A stretch of DNA of 64,000 nucleotides, from contig NZ_CP046907.1 of the NCBI RefSeq assembly GCF_014083985.1, forward strand, positions 124,001 to 188,000. Direction: 5' to 3'. Shown piece after piece: positions 22,660 to 31,444 of this stretch (position 1 is the stretch's first letter; each line of letters begins with the position of its first letter). Source of the DNA: Streptomyces sp. SCUT-3. GTDB taxonomy: Bacteria; Actinomycetota; Actinomycetes; Streptomycetales; Streptomycetaceae. The position numbers were made by a program, and so were the translations under genes. A model generated the notes under the pieces. That model was not told the DNA's origin, did no database searches, and was given only the letters and a program-made list of their open reading frames with translations.

Positions 22660-22822
22660 CACCGGGAAACCTGGAGCGCCGGGGGGCGCCGGGCCGCCGG
22701 GGGGGGGCCGGCCGCGGCGGGGACGCCGGGCCGACGAGGGCCCGGCGCCTCGTCCGTCCCCCGCCGGGGCGGCGCCGCGAGGGGGTGCGGACGGCTCCCG
22801 GAGGTCCGCCGCCGTCCCTGCG

Positions 22823-22978
22823 TCAGTAGTAGTGGCGGCGCCCTCCGACCGCGTGGCCCATGGCCCCGAGGATCCACAGGACCGCGCCGATGACGATCAG
22901 GATGATCCCGATGGTCGTCAGGATGCTGATGCCGGCGACGAGTCCGATGACGAGCAGGACGACTCCGAGGATGATCAT
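22823..22978 (-). CDS. DUF6131-like 51-residue membrane protein
   Basis: ATG 22978 follows GGAGGG by four bases and gives 51 residues with two TM helices: MIILGVVLLVIGLVAGI, and TTIGIILIVIGAVLWILG. It ends GHAVGGRRHYY. The repeated I-I-L-G/V pattern and the final GGRRHYY are the signature of the small actinobacterial DUF6131 family. Function unknown; inner membrane. It is convergent with the lipoprotein gene. It is easily missed because of its size. Confidence 0.85.
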   Translation of the reverse strand: MIILGVVLLVIGLVAGISILTTIGIILIVIGAVLWILGAMGHAVGGRRHYY

Positions 22979-23188
22979 GACGCCCTCCGATTTCGGGCCG
23001 TTCCCCCTTTACTCACTGTGGTCCCCGACCACCGGACCCCGCAAGCGGAGGCCGCGCCCCGCCCCGGGCCGGCCCGGGAGTCCTCCCCCGCCCGGGGCGC
23101 GGGGAACTGCTGGACAATCACCCGGGGACGACGGAACCGGCGGAACGGGCGGCGGCCGCCGGGCGGAGCCGGGAGGAAGGCGGACGCG

Positions 23189-23875
23189 ATGACCGACGGG
23201 ACGGAGCTCTCCCCCGCGCAGCGGCGGGCCGTGCTGGACTCGGACCCGCACACCGGCGAGGTGCGGGCGGCACCGGCCACCCTGGCGGCGCTGGCCGGGA
23301 AGGGGCTGGCCGTCGCGCACGGACGCCTGGGGGCGCACTACCTGAACCGGCTCGGCCTGCACGTGCGGGCCGAACTGCGCGACGGGACGCCCTCCGCGGC
23401 AACGGCCCACGAGGCCCCCGGCGGCGGCTCGTTCACCGCGGACACCGGAGACGGTCCCCCCGCGGGGGACCCGGAGGCGCGGGCCCGCGAGGTCGCCCGG
23501 GCGTGGGCGGGGCTGCTGGAGATCCGCAGGGTGGGCAACGCCGGCCGCCCGGAACCGCTGCGGGCGCCCGCCGCGTGGGAGCGTCACCGGCCGCTCCACG
23601 CCGTGGCACTGGCCCTCGAGGCCGCGGGCCTCCCCGCCTCCGCGGTCGGCGCCGCCGGACGGCGGGTCCGCGGCGGTTACCGGGTCGTCCCCGCCGACCG
23701 GCCGGAGGACGTGCGCGTGGAGTGGAGGCGGGCCGCGGGCCCGGGGCCGCAGCCGGACGCCGGGGAGCGGTTGGACTCCTGCGCACGCGTGCTCGCCGAC
23801 CACGGCTGGGAGGCCGTCCGGTACCGGGGCTCCGGGGGTGTCCGGTACCTGCTGGTCTCCCCCGCGGCCCGGTGA
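23189..23875 (+). CDS. Hypothetical protein (228 aa)
   Basis: ATG 23189 lies after GGGAGGAAGG and opens a frame with strong third-position GC bias. The product is cytosolic. The first 60 residues (LSPAQRRAVLDSDPHTGEVRAAPATLAALAGKGLA, in two pieces here: LSPAQRRAVLDSDPHTG and ATLAALAGKGLA) read like a short winged-helix segment, and the C-terminal 50 (LDSCARVLADHGWEAVRYRG, YLLVSPAA) form a second small domain with the alpha/beta pattern of a phage-tail or adaptor-like fold. I recognise no named family. Stand-alone gene, convergent with the following minus-strand pair. Confidence 0.7.
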   Translation: MTDGTELSPAQRRAVLDSDPHTGEVRAAPATLAALAGKGLAVAHGRLGAHYLNRLGLHVRAELRDGTPSAATAHEAPGGGSFTADTGDGPPAGDPEARAREVARAWAGLLEIRRVGNAGRPEPLRAPAAWERHRPLHAVALALEAAGLPASAVGAAGRRVRGGYRVVPADRPEDVRVEWRRAAGPGPQPDAGERLDSCARVLADHGWEAVRYRGSGGVRYLLVSPAAR

Positions 23876-23941
23876 GCCGGGGTGCGGGACGCGGCCGGGC
23901 CGCACGGCGCCCCGCGGACCGGGCGGCGCCGTGCGGCGGAC

Positions 23942-24478
23942 TCACACCCGGGCGAGCGCGGTGAGCAGGTCGCGGTACTGCTGCAGGACGAGGCGCAGGT
24001 GCTCGGTGTCGGCGGCGCCCTCCCGGCCCTGCCATCCGTCGCTCAGGGCCCGGCGCCGTTCCTCCAGGGCCTCGGCGAGGCGGGCGGAGACCTCCCCGAG
24101 CAGGGCGTCGGCCTCCTCGACCGCGTGCTGCGGGGAGTCCACGAACCCGCCCTTGACCTGACGGAGTCTCGACTCCGCCTGTTCGAGCACGTCGTGGGGC
24201 AGGAGCCGGTCCGCTTCCGCGGTCTCCCCCGCGCTGCCGGACTGCCCGCCGGACGGCGCGGGGTCGTCCGGGTGGGCGGTACGGGCCGGCCGGGCACGCC
24301 CCTGCTCCCGGGACCGGCCGGGCCCCGGGTCCGGCACCGCTTCCCGGTCCCGGTCCCGGCCGGGGAGGTGCTCCGGGGAGGCGCTGCCCGTGGAGAGGCG
24401 GTCCGCGGAGAGGCGGTCCGCGGAGGGGCGGTCCGCGGAGGTGCGGTCCGTGCCCGTGGTGGAGGTGTGCTCGGTCAT
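23942..24478 (-). CDS. Hypothetical protein with repeat-rich N-terminus, paired with membrane-anchored partner
   Basis: A 178-residue hydrophilic protein. The first 35 residues are Thr/Ser/Asp-rich and include tandem SADRL-type pentads. The C-terminal 85 residues are helical and charged (LPHDVLEQAESRLRQVKGGF, HAVEEADALLGEVSARLAEA, EHLRLVLQQYRDLLTAL). The 'VDSPQHAVEEADALLGEV' stretch parallels 'VDAPAETLVRADRLLGSL' in the next gene, so the two look like distant paralogues. ATG 24478 follows GAGGAG. The operon gap to the partner is 30 bp. Function unknown. Confidence 0.7.
   Translation of the reverse strand: MTEHTSTTGTDRTSADRPSADRLSADRLSTGSASPEHLPGRDRDREAVPDPGPGRSREQGRARPARTAHPDDPAPSGGQSGSAGETAEADRLLPHDVLEQAESRLRQVKGGFVDSPQHAVEEADALLGEVSARLAEALEERRRALSDGWQGREGAADTEHLRLVLQQYRDLLTALARV
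24398..24450. repeat. 15-bp tandem repeat inside the coding region
   Basis: Three full copies and one partial copy of GCGGTCCGCGGAGNN run head to tail and encode repeated Ser-Ala-Asp-Arg-Leu/Pro near the start of the 178-residue protein. In-frame copy changes would not disrupt the gene. Confidence 0.85.
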
Positions 24479-24508
24479 GGGGCTCCTCGGTCGGTGCCGG
24501 CGGGTCGG

Positions 24509-25195
24509 TCAGGCGTGGCGGTGGCTGCTGCCGGGGCGGAGGAGGCCGCCTGCGCGGTCGCGGCCGTCGTCGTCCCTGCCGCCGGGGGTCCTCCTTCCGG
24601 CGGCCTCGGTGCGCGCGCCGCGCCGGGAGGGGCCGGCGTGGTGGGCGGTGTCCGCGGGGACGGCCTCGACCAGCTCCTCGAACAGCTCGCGGACCCGCAC
24701 CACGGCGGTGCGCAGTTCCTCGGTGGAGGCGCGGCCGTCCCGCGCCCGGTGGGCGACGGCCTGCGCGTCGCGGTAGCTCTGCACGGTCCGCGCGTGGCGC
24801 ACGGACAGGGCGGCCATCTGCTCGTCGTGCTCCTCGACCGGGTAGCCGCGGTCGCGCATGAGGCTGCCCAGCAGGCGGTCCGCCCGGACCAGCGTCTCGG
24901 CCGGGGCGTCGACGAAGCGCTCCTGCAGGCCGGCCCACCGGGCGACGTACTGCTCGCGGGCCTCGGCGCTCAGCGGCTGCGGCTCCAGGTTCCCGTAGCG
25001 GCGCAGCCGGCCCTCCAGTTCCTTCTCCGCCGCCTTGCTGTTCCCCTCGTGCCGGGCGACGACCCGGTCGTACTCGGGGCCGAACCGCCTTCTGAGGCGG
25101 CCGGACCGCATCGCGGGCCGGGCCGCCACGAGGGCGAGGGCCGCGACGACGACCGCGGCCGCGACGACGAGGACGATGACCGTACCTGTGGACAT
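24509..25195 (-). CDS. Membrane-anchored hypothetical protein (228 aa)
   Basis: ATG 25195 begins an N-terminal TM anchor (VIVLVVAAAVVVAALALVAA, residues 6-25) followed by a cytosolic helical domain: LRRRFGPEYDRVVARHEGN, EKELEGRLRRYGNLEPQPLS, then VARWAGLQERFVDAPAETLV and LIRDRGYP-like text (LMRDRGYPVEEHDEQMAALS). The 'FGPEYDRVV...R..EKEL..R.....L.PLS..YV..W...Q..FVD.P..A...AD.L' pattern is common in actinomycete proteins of unknown function. The last 40 residues are low-complexity Gly/Arg/Asp. First gene of a two-gene operon with the paralogue-like protein 30 bp downstream. Confidence 0.8.
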   Translation of the reverse strand: MSTGTVIVLVVAAAVVVAALALVAARPAMRSGRLRRRFGPEYDRVVARHEGNSKAAEKELEGRLRRYGNLEPQPLSAEAREQYVARWAGLQERFVDAPAETLVRADRLLGSLMRDRGYPVEEHDEQMAALSVRHARTVQSYRDAQAVAHRARDGRASTEELRTAVVRVRELFEELVEAVPADTAHHAGPSRRGARTEAAGRRTPGGRDDDGRDRAGGLLRPGSSHRHA

Positions 25196-25348
25196 GGAGA
25201 ACCTTCCTGTGCACCGACTGTCCGTGCGCAGGGCGCGCCCGACCACGCACGCAGCCGAGGGCTGTGTGTTCCTGACGACGGTTTGACTGCTGTGCTCTGC
25301 CGGCCGGCTGGTTCATCGACTTGCCGTCATCCGCGTCCTCAAACGCGC

Positions 25349-25380
25349 CCGGGTCCGGGGAGGGGACTCCCCGGACCCGG
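25349..25380 (-). terminator. 13-bp perfect stem-loop terminator
   Basis: CCGGGTCCGGGGA (25349-25361) pairs exactly with TCCCCGGACCCGG (25368-25380) across a 6-base loop. It lies just past the two small minus-strand frames at 25416-25633 and before the next minus-strand gene. There is no strong U tract, as is usual in high-GC actinomycetes. Confidence 0.75.
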
Positions 25381-25415
25381 TGGTGCGCGGCCGTGCGCGG
25401 TCCGGCCCGCGCGGA

Positions 25416-25508
25416 CTACTCGCACTGCTCGCACTGCTCGTGCTGCTCGTGCTGCTCGTGCTGCTCAGGAAGGACCGGCCGGGTGGGGCCCGGCCGGAAG
25501 GGTGTCAC
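25416..25508 (-). CDS. Candidate 30-residue EQH/EQC-repeat peptide, coupled to upstream small gene
   Basis: A GTG at 25508 overlaps the TGA of the upstream 42-residue gene (GTGA) and opens 30 codons. After MTPFRPGPTRPVLP the peptide is three Glu-Gln-His triads followed by two Glu-Gln-Cys triads and a final Glu, then TAG at 25416. Five His/Cys in a row of triads would suit metal binding. The DNA is a 9-bp tandem repeat, so chance reading through a repeat is possible. There is no independent ribosome binding site; translation would rely on coupling. A hairpin terminator follows at 25349. Low to moderate confidence that it is expressed. Confidence 0.4.
   Translation of the reverse strand: MTPFRPGPTRPVLPEQHEQHEQHEQCEQCE
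25419..25470. repeat. 9-bp tandem repeat (CTGCTCGTG/CTGCTCGCA)
   Basis: Five to six head-to-tail copies of a 9-mer (CTGCTCGCA twice, CTGCTCGTG three times). On the minus strand it encodes the EQC/EQH triads of the candidate peptide; on the plus strand it would read as a Leu/Val/Ala run. Confidence 0.9.
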
Positions 25509-25633
25509 TCGTCGTCCTCGTCCCTTTCCCCCTCCGCCTGGGAGGGTGTGGTCCGGGGGCTCTGGGAGGACTGCTCCTGCTCGGTCTCCTCCTCGCGCTC
25601 GCCCTCCGCCTGGGAGGGCGTCTGCTCGCTCAT
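25505..25633 (-). CDS. Small acidic protein with duplicated TPSQAEGER motif (42 aa)
   Basis: ATG 25633 follows GAGGAGG by five bases. The 42 residues are highly acidic and begin SEQTPSQAEGER; the TPSQAEGER block recurs near the C-terminus, and the protein ends DEDDE. There is no Cys or hydrophobic core, so it is probably disordered. Small acidic actinomycete proteins of this kind occur but I know of no function. It sits between a phosphoesterase gene and a membrane-anchored hypothetical gene. Its stop overlaps a second tiny frame. The strong ribosome binding site makes it likely real. Confidence 0.7.
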   Translation of the reverse strand: MSEQTPSQAEGEREEETEQEQSSQSPRTTPSQAEGERDEDDE

Positions 25634-25669
25634 GGGGCCTCCTCGTGGGTCCGGGTCCCCCTTCTCACG

Positions 25670-26254
25670 TCAGCTCTGCTGCTCGCCGCCCGGCGGATCA
25701 AACGGTGCGCCCGCGGCGCGGTGCGACGGCCCCCGGCGGCGGGGGGCCGGCCGGCGGCGGGGCGGCAGCCGGTGCAGTTCGACCCCGGTGAGTTCGCCGT
25801 CCCGCACCTCCGCCGTCATGCAGGTGCAGTGCGGCTGGCGCCGGCGGTCGGTGGGGGAACCGGGGTTGAGCAGGCGCAGCCCTCCCGGGGCGGTGGTGTC
25901 CCAGGGGATGTGGCTGTGGCCGAAGACCAGGACGTCCAGGTCGGGGAACCGCTCGGCGCAGCGGCGTTCCCGGCCCGCGGCGGGGCCGGTCTCGTGGACG
26001 ACGCCCAGGCGCACTCCGTCCAGTTCGGCGCGGGCCGTCTCCGGCAGCCGGGCCCGCAGGTCGGGGCCGTCGTTGTTCCCGTGGACCCCGATGAGGCGCC
26101 GCGCCCGTGCCTCCAGCAGGTCGAGGGTGGCGGTGTCCACCCAGTCCCCCGCGTGGACGACCACGTCGGCGAGTTCCACCTCGTGGAGGAGTTCCGCGGG
26201 GAGCTCCTTCGCGCGCTCGGGCAGGTGGGTGTCGGAGGTCAGGAGCAGGCGCAT
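25670..26254 (-). CDS. YfcE/MJ0936-type metallophosphoesterase
   Basis: A 194-residue calcineurin-like phosphoesterase. Metal-binding motifs are in order: SDTH (residues 7-10, D-x-H), HAGDW (GD box), VHGNNDG (GNHD-type, with Asn in place of His), then VVHETG and GHSH near the end (VLFGHSHIPW-like, here LVFGHSHIPWD), followed by LLNPGSPTDRRRQ, which is typical for YfcE proteins. Phosphodiesterase activity is likely; the natural substrate is unknown. ATG 26254 is immediately before the core. The last 25 residues are Arg/Pro-rich and unlike the family. Confidence 0.9.
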   Translation of the reverse strand: MRLLLTSDTHLPERAKELPAELLHEVELADVVVHAGDWVDTATLDLLEARARRLIGVHGNNDGPDLRARLPETARAELDGVRLGVVHETGPAAGRERRCAERFPDLDVLVFGHSHIPWDTTAPGGLRLLNPGSPTDRRRQPHCTCMTAEVRDGELTGVELHRLPPRRRPAPRRRGPSHRAAGAPFDPPGGEQQS

Positions 26255-26280
26255 CCGTCCACCGTATCGCCGGGGCACGC

Positions 26281-26311
26281 CCGTGGCCCGGCCGTCCGCG
26301 CCGGGCCACGG
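26281..26311 (-). terminator. 12-bp stem-loop terminator after L,D-transpeptidase
   Basis: CCGTGGCCCGGC (26281-26292) pairs with GCCGGGCCACGG (26300-26311) with a 7-base loop. It lies between the stop of the L,D-transpeptidase gene (26362) and the start of the phosphoesterase gene (26254). Confidence 0.7.
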
Positions 26312-26361
26312 CCCCGGTCCCCGGCGGGTGCGGGGCCGGGGCCGTGGCCGGGCCGGGGCCG

Positions 26362-27063
26362 TCAGGTGCCGGGCTTGCGCCCGTACACGAAGACGTCGTC
26401 GCCGGTCCTGAGCAGCTCCCAGTACTTCTGGGAGTCGCCGGGCCGCATGTTGACGCAGCCGTGCGAGCCGGGCGGTGACCAGACGCTGCCGCTGATGGAG
26501 TGGAAGGCCTGCCCGCCGTCGAAGAACTGGCTGTTGGGCATCGGCACGTCGTAGATCGTCGACACGTGGTTCTTGTTGCGCCAGTAGATCTTCTTCAGGC
26601 CGCGGCGGGTCTCGTAGCCGTCCCGGCCGGTGCGCACCGGCACCGGTCCCATGACCAGCTTCTTGCCGTCCTGGATCCAGCTCAGCTGACGGGTCAGGTC
26701 GACGCAGGCGATCCGGCCCTTGTCGGTGGGGCAGTCCCCCGCCTTGTTCGGTGTGCTCCCTGCCGCCTTCTGGGCCTTCATGATGCTCATGACCCCCCAG
26801 GTGACGGGGCCGGCGTAGCCGATGTTCGGGCTTATGCCGTGCCGGGTCTGGAAGTCCCTGGTGGCCCTGCAGTCCGCGGCGGACTGCCTGCCGTCCACCG
26901 GGCGGCCGAGGAAGGCCTCCACCTGGCGCTGGTACGGCCCGGTGGAGGTGGTGCACGAGGCGGCCTGGGCCGACGGGGCCAGCGCCACCGTCAGCGGCAG
27001 GAGCGTGCCCGCCAGTCCCAGTGCCGCGCCCGCGCGCACCCGTGTCGTGGTTGTTGTCGTCAT
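26362..27063 (-). CDS. Secreted L,D-transpeptidase with peptidoglycan-binding domain
   Basis: A 233-residue exported protein. Sec signal peptide 1-35 (poly-Thr/Arg start, ALGLAGTLLPLTVALAPS, cleavage near AQA-AS). Residues 36-105 form a PG_binding_1-like domain (QVEAFLGRPVDGRQS, DFQTRHGISPNIGY). Residues 125-228 are the YkuD catalytic domain with RTGRDGYETRRG, the FHSISG His and the active-site SHGCVNM, giving His201 and Cys203. Cysteines at 37, 65, 111 and 120 may form disulphides. It should make or anchor to 3-3 crosslinks in the cell wall. ATG 27063. It is bounded downstream by a hairpin. Confidence 0.93.
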   Translation of the reverse strand: MTTTTTTRVRAGAALGLAGTLLPLTVALAPSAQAASCTTSTGPYQRQVEAFLGRPVDGRQSAADCRATRDFQTRHGISPNIGYAGPVTWGVMSIMKAQKAAGSTPNKAGDCPTDKGRIACVDLTRQLSWIQDGKKLVMGPVPVRTGRDGYETRRGLKKIYWRNKNHVSTIYDVPMPNSQFFDGGQAFHSISGSVWSPPGSHGCVNMRPGDSQKYWELLRTGDDVFVYGRKPGT

Positions 27064-27224
27064 CGGTTCCGCCGTCTCCCCTCCGGGGGGCGCTCGGCCC
27101 CCCGCCGTGCGGGCACCGTGCCCGCGACACCACGGGGGACGAGGGACGAGCGGGCCCCGGTTGCGGGCCGGGGCGGAGAGGGTGCCGGCCCCGGCGGGAA
27201 GCCGGGGCCGGCGGCGGTCGGGCC

Positions 27225-27402
27225 GGCTGCGCCCGCCCGAACGGCAGGGCGTAGCCGGCGGGGAGCCGGGCGATCAGGCGGTCGAGGAGGTCGCGGTCGG
27301 TCGGGTCGGCCAGGTCCGCGACGACACCCAGGACGGAGCTGACGTCCCACCGGGCGGTGGCGGCGGTGGCCCCGGGCCGTGCGCCGGCCGCGCCGGCGGG
27401 GG
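27225..27402 (-). pseudogene. Possible remnant of a DUF2267-like gene downstream of hsp20
   Basis: Immediately after the Hsp20 stop, one minus-strand frame reads as protein-like sequence: RWDVSSVLGVVADLADPTDR, then DLLDRLIARLPAGYALPFG. This resembles the C-terminal end of DUF2267 proteins, which I recall commonly accompany Hsp20 or stress genes in actinomycetes. There is no start codon after the Hsp20 stop and no stop codon in the expected place; the frame just runs into low-complexity sequence. It is best explained as a decayed gene end. The family match is from memory only. Confidence 0.35.
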
Positions 27403-27825
27403 TCAGCCGGTGATCTGCCGGGGCGCGCTGCCGCCGGCGATCCGGATCTTCCGGGGCTTGGCCTGCTCGGCCACCGGGATCCTCAGTGTCAGGACGCCGG
27501 CGTCGTAGGAGGCGTCGATGCGTTCGGCGTCGAGGGTGTCGCCGAGGAACAGCTGGCGGCTGAAGGTGCCGGAGGGCCGTTCGGAGGCGATCGTCTCCGC
27601 CCCCTCGGGGGCCGGGGAGCGCCGCTCCGCGCGGACGGTCAGCACGTTGCGCTCGACGTCGAGGTCGATCGTCTCCGGGTCGACCCCGGGGATGTCGAAG
27701 TGGACCACGAACTCCTCGCCCGACCGGTAGGCGTCCATGGGCATGGCCGCGGGCCGGGAGGCGGTGCCGAGCACCTGCTGGGCGAGGCGGTCGAACTCGC
27801 GGAACGGGTCGGTGCGCATGAGCAT
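27403..27825 (-). CDS. Hsp20/alpha-crystallin small heat shock protein
   Basis: A 140-residue cytosolic chaperone. The N-terminus [20 protein letters not shown] is the standard actinomycete Hsp18/Hsp20 start. The alpha-crystallin domain runs from about 35 to 130 ([29 protein letters not shown]) and ends in [18 protein letters not shown]. Starts at ATG 27825 or the adjacent GTG 27828 are both possible behind AAGGAG; ATG is preferred by similarity. A well-spaced promoter lies at 27878-27906. I see neither CIRCE nor HAIR repeats, so control by an RheA-like repressor or another system remains open. Confidence 0.93.
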   Translation of the reverse strand: MLMRTDPFREFDRLAQQVLGTASRPAAMPMDAYRSGEEFVVHFDIPGVDPETIDLDVERNVLTVRAERRSPAPEGAETIASERPSGTFSRQLFLGDTLDAERIDASYDAGVLTLRIPVAEQAKPRKIRIAGGSAPRQITG

Positions 27826-27877
27826 CACGGGTCATCTCCTTCCGTGGGGTACCGAGCTGCGATGCCCTACGGCTTTT

Positions 27878-27906
27878 TATATAGCGGGAGGACGGAAAAT
27901 TGACAA
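27878..27906 (-). promoter_or_regulatory. Promoter of hsp20
   Basis: On the minus strand TTGTCA (27901-27906) and TATATA (27878-27883) are separated by exactly 17 bp, in a strongly AT-rich patch for this genome. The distance from the -10 to the ATG is about 52 bases. The opposite strand carries TTGACA at 27900-27905, which could serve the divergent glutamate dehydrogenase gene, but no good -10 follows it. Confidence 0.7.
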
Positions 27907-28079
27907 GCCCCGACTCAGGTTAGGTGAGGGCTCTGTTCACCCGCCGCAGGCCGGGGGCCGGGCCGGGCGGCGCCTTCGCACGCCCGGCCGATTCGCGCGG
28001 GGGCTGCTAGCGTTCCGGAAGGGGGCATTGCACATCCCCGCCCGTGCCCGGCCCCCGACCCCCGACCCCCGACCGCTAG

Positions 28080-29462
<1,383 letters not shown>

Positions 29463-29474
29463 GACCCGCTGCGG

Positions 29475-29493
29475 GCCCCGGTCCGGCCGGGGC
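29475..29493. terminator. Weak inverted repeat between convergent genes
   Basis: GCCCCGG (29475-29481) and CCGGGGC (29487-29493) flank a 5-base loop in the 61-bp gap between gdhA and the amidase gene. It could end transcription from both sides. Confidence 0.4.
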
Positions 29494-29523
29494 TCCGACC
29501 CGGGATCCGGCCGCAGGCCCCGG

Positions 29524-30471
29524 TCACCGGCCCTGCAGCCGGGCGGCCTTCTGCCTGATCTCCGGCAGCCGCTCGGCCATCTCGGCCCCCGGGCAGTCGG
29601 TCGGGTCGCCGTCGCGGTGGCCGGAGACGGTGTCGAAGACCGCCCGGGCGCCCTTGCGGTACCGGCTCATGCTGTTCGTCGAGACGAGGGCGGCCCGGCC
29701 CCGGGGGTCGACGCCGGCCAGGCCCAGTTTCCAGGCCACCAGCCGGGCGATCGCGTCGGTGAGCGCGGCCGGCACCGGGGTGCCCTCGTGGAAGGTGCCG
29801 ATCGCGGCGATGCCCGCGCTGCCCTTGTTGAAGCCCTGGGCGTGCGCGCCGACCACGGGCCGGTCGGTGCCCCCGGCCCGGCCCTCGTAGACGGTGCCGC
29901 ACCGGTCGACCAGGAAGTTGTAGCCGATGTCGTCCCAGTCGCGGCCCGTGGCGTGGTCCCCGTACATCGCGCGCAGCAGCGAGGGGACCTCGGCGCAGTC
30001 GTAGTCGTTGGGGTTGTCGGTGTGGTGGACGAAGACCACCCGCACGGCGTGCGCGTACTCGCCGGGCTCGTGCCGCAGCCGCTCGTCCGCCCCCCACTGC
30101 TCGCGGGAGACGATCGGCGGACGCGGGGCGGAGTGGGGGCCGGAGGCAGGGCTCCACGCGCCGGGGCCGACCACGAACTCCGTCTGCTGCAGGGCGTACG
30201 GCGTGGAGGACGGCTCGTCCGGCCCGGCCTGCTCGGCCCCGGTGCGCGCCGGGGCCCGTCCGGCGTGCGACGGCTCGGAGGTGTTCCGCACGTTCCAGCC
30301 CGCGGCTGCCGCCAGGAGTGCGGCGAGGACGGCGGCCGCGGCCGGGACGGCGGCGCGCAGGGCGCCGGGGCCGCCGACCGCCGACCGGAGGCCGGCGCGG
30401 GGACGGGGGCGGGGACGGGAGCGCGCCGCCCCCGGGGGCGGCGCCGGGCCCCGCCGGGCGGGGCCGCTCAC
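29524..30471 (-). CDS. PGRP-type N-acetylmuramoyl-L-alanine amidase, membrane-anchored or secreted
   Basis: A 315-residue protein. A basic/proline head is followed by a hydrophobic segment near residues 35-58 (signal anchor), a low-complexity stretch, and a PGRP/amidase_2 domain (about 120-310): PIVSREQWGAD, VFVHHTDNPNDYDC, IGYNFLVDRCGTVYEGRAGG, GAHAQGFNKGSAGIAAIGTF, then VSGHRDGDPTDCPG. The zinc ligands (His in HHT, His in GHRD, Cys in DCPG) and the catalytic Tyr in GYNF are all present, so it should be an active amidase. GTG 30471 overlaps the TGA of the DUF6197 gene (GTGA), predicting coupled translation. Confidence 0.88.
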   Translation of the reverse strand: MSGPARRGPAPPPGAARSRPRPRPRAGLRSAVGGPGALRAAVPAAAAVLAALLAAAAGWNVRNTSEPSHAGRAPARTGAEQAGPDEPSSTPYALQQTEFVVGPGAWSPASGPHSAPRPPIVSREQWGADERLRHEPGEYAHAVRVVFVHHTDNPNDYDCAEVPSLLRAMYGDHATGRDWDDIGYNFLVDRCGTVYEGRAGGTDRPVVGAHAQGFNKGSAGIAAIGTFHEGTPVPAALTDAIARLVAWKLGLAGVDPRGRAALVSTNSMSRYRKGARAVFDTVSGHRDGDPTDCPGAEMAERLPEIRQKAARLQGR

Positions 30472-31271
30472 GGACGGCTGAGCAGTGCGGCGCGGCGCAG
30501 CGCGCGGTGGACCAGGGCCTCGTGCACGTGCGGCTGGTCGTTCCACACCCAGAACGGCCCGGACTGCCCCATGGCGGCCAGCGCACGGTCGATGTGCTCC
30601 CCCGCGCGCCGGGCGGTCTCGACGTCCCCGTAACCGAGGGAGTGCAGCAGGTGCTGTGCGCCCAGGATGCACCGGCGTCCGCCGGCGGTGCGGTCCCGGC
30701 GGCCGGTGGCCGCCCAGCCGGTGCGCCGCAGGACCCGTTCGGTGAGCAGCAGGTGCTGCTCGACTGTGACCGGGCGCCGGCGCCGGGTGCCGAGCCCGGA
30801 GTGGACCCAGTGGGGCAGGCAGGCCCGCATGCGGCCGGGCAGGTCCCCGTCCGGGACCGGGAGGGCGCCGGGGGGCGGGGAGGGGACGCCCGGGGCCGCG
30901 GGGAGGGCCCCGGGGGATGCGGGGGCCGCCGCGGCGAGGGCCTCGGCGACCAGGCTCGCGGTGTCCTTCGACACCAGCGGGTGGGCGGTGGCCGCGGGCC
31001 GTCGTGCACGGGCGGGCCCCTCCCGTCCGTCCCGGGGGGCCGGGTCGCGCGGGAGGGGATCCGCGGCAGGGCCGAGGAGGGCGGCGAGGTCCGCCTCGAT
31101 CTCCGCCTCGATCTCCGCGCCGATGTCCGTGCCGGCGTACTCGCCGGTGGCGGCGTCGAGGAGAGCGGGGCGGTCGAGGAGGGCGGCGTGCTGGACGTCG
31201 GCTACGGGCACGGCGTCGGCTCCCGGTCGTTCGGAGGGCGTGGACCAGACGGCGCCGGCGCGGCCGACCAC
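30468..31271 (-). CDS. DUF6197-domain protein upstream of amidase
   Basis: A 267-residue protein. Residues 1-160 are Ala/Pro/Arg-rich linker with one acidic helix (GTDIGAEIEAEIEADLAALL). Residues 165-265 match the DUF6197 pattern: VTVEQHLLLTERVLRRTGWA, GGRRCILGAQHLLHSLGY, and FWVWNDQPHVHEALVHRALR (the W-N-D-x-P motif). Function unknown. GTG 31271 is the first plausible start, with only weak AGG upstream. The stop overlaps the amidase start. A DUF6197 fused to such a long disordered head is unusual in my experience. Confidence 0.7.
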   Translation of the reverse strand: MVGRAGAVWSTPSERPGADAVPVADVQHAALLDRPALLDAATGEYAGTDIGAEIEAEIEADLAALLGPAADPLPRDPAPRDGREGPARARRPAATAHPLVSKDTASLVAEALAAAAPASPGALPAAPGVPSPPPGALPVPDGDLPGRMRACLPHWVHSGLGTRRRRPVTVEQHLLLTERVLRRTGWAATGRRDRTAGGRRCILGAQHLLHSLGYGDVETARRAGEHIDRALAAMGQSGPFWVWNDQPHVHEALVHRALRRAALLSRP

Positions 31272-31444
31272 CGCCGGTGGTCGTGCCGGTCACCACCTAG
31301 GTCCTATCCCGGCGGGAGCGGGAGGGGCAGCGGCGTTCGGCCGGTGGGAGCAGCACGATCACCCTCGGGCGCGCACGACCGCGGCCGCCGGGCCGGAGGG
31401 CCGGGCGGCCGCGGGGGCGCGCAGGAGCAACGCGGAGTGCCGGG

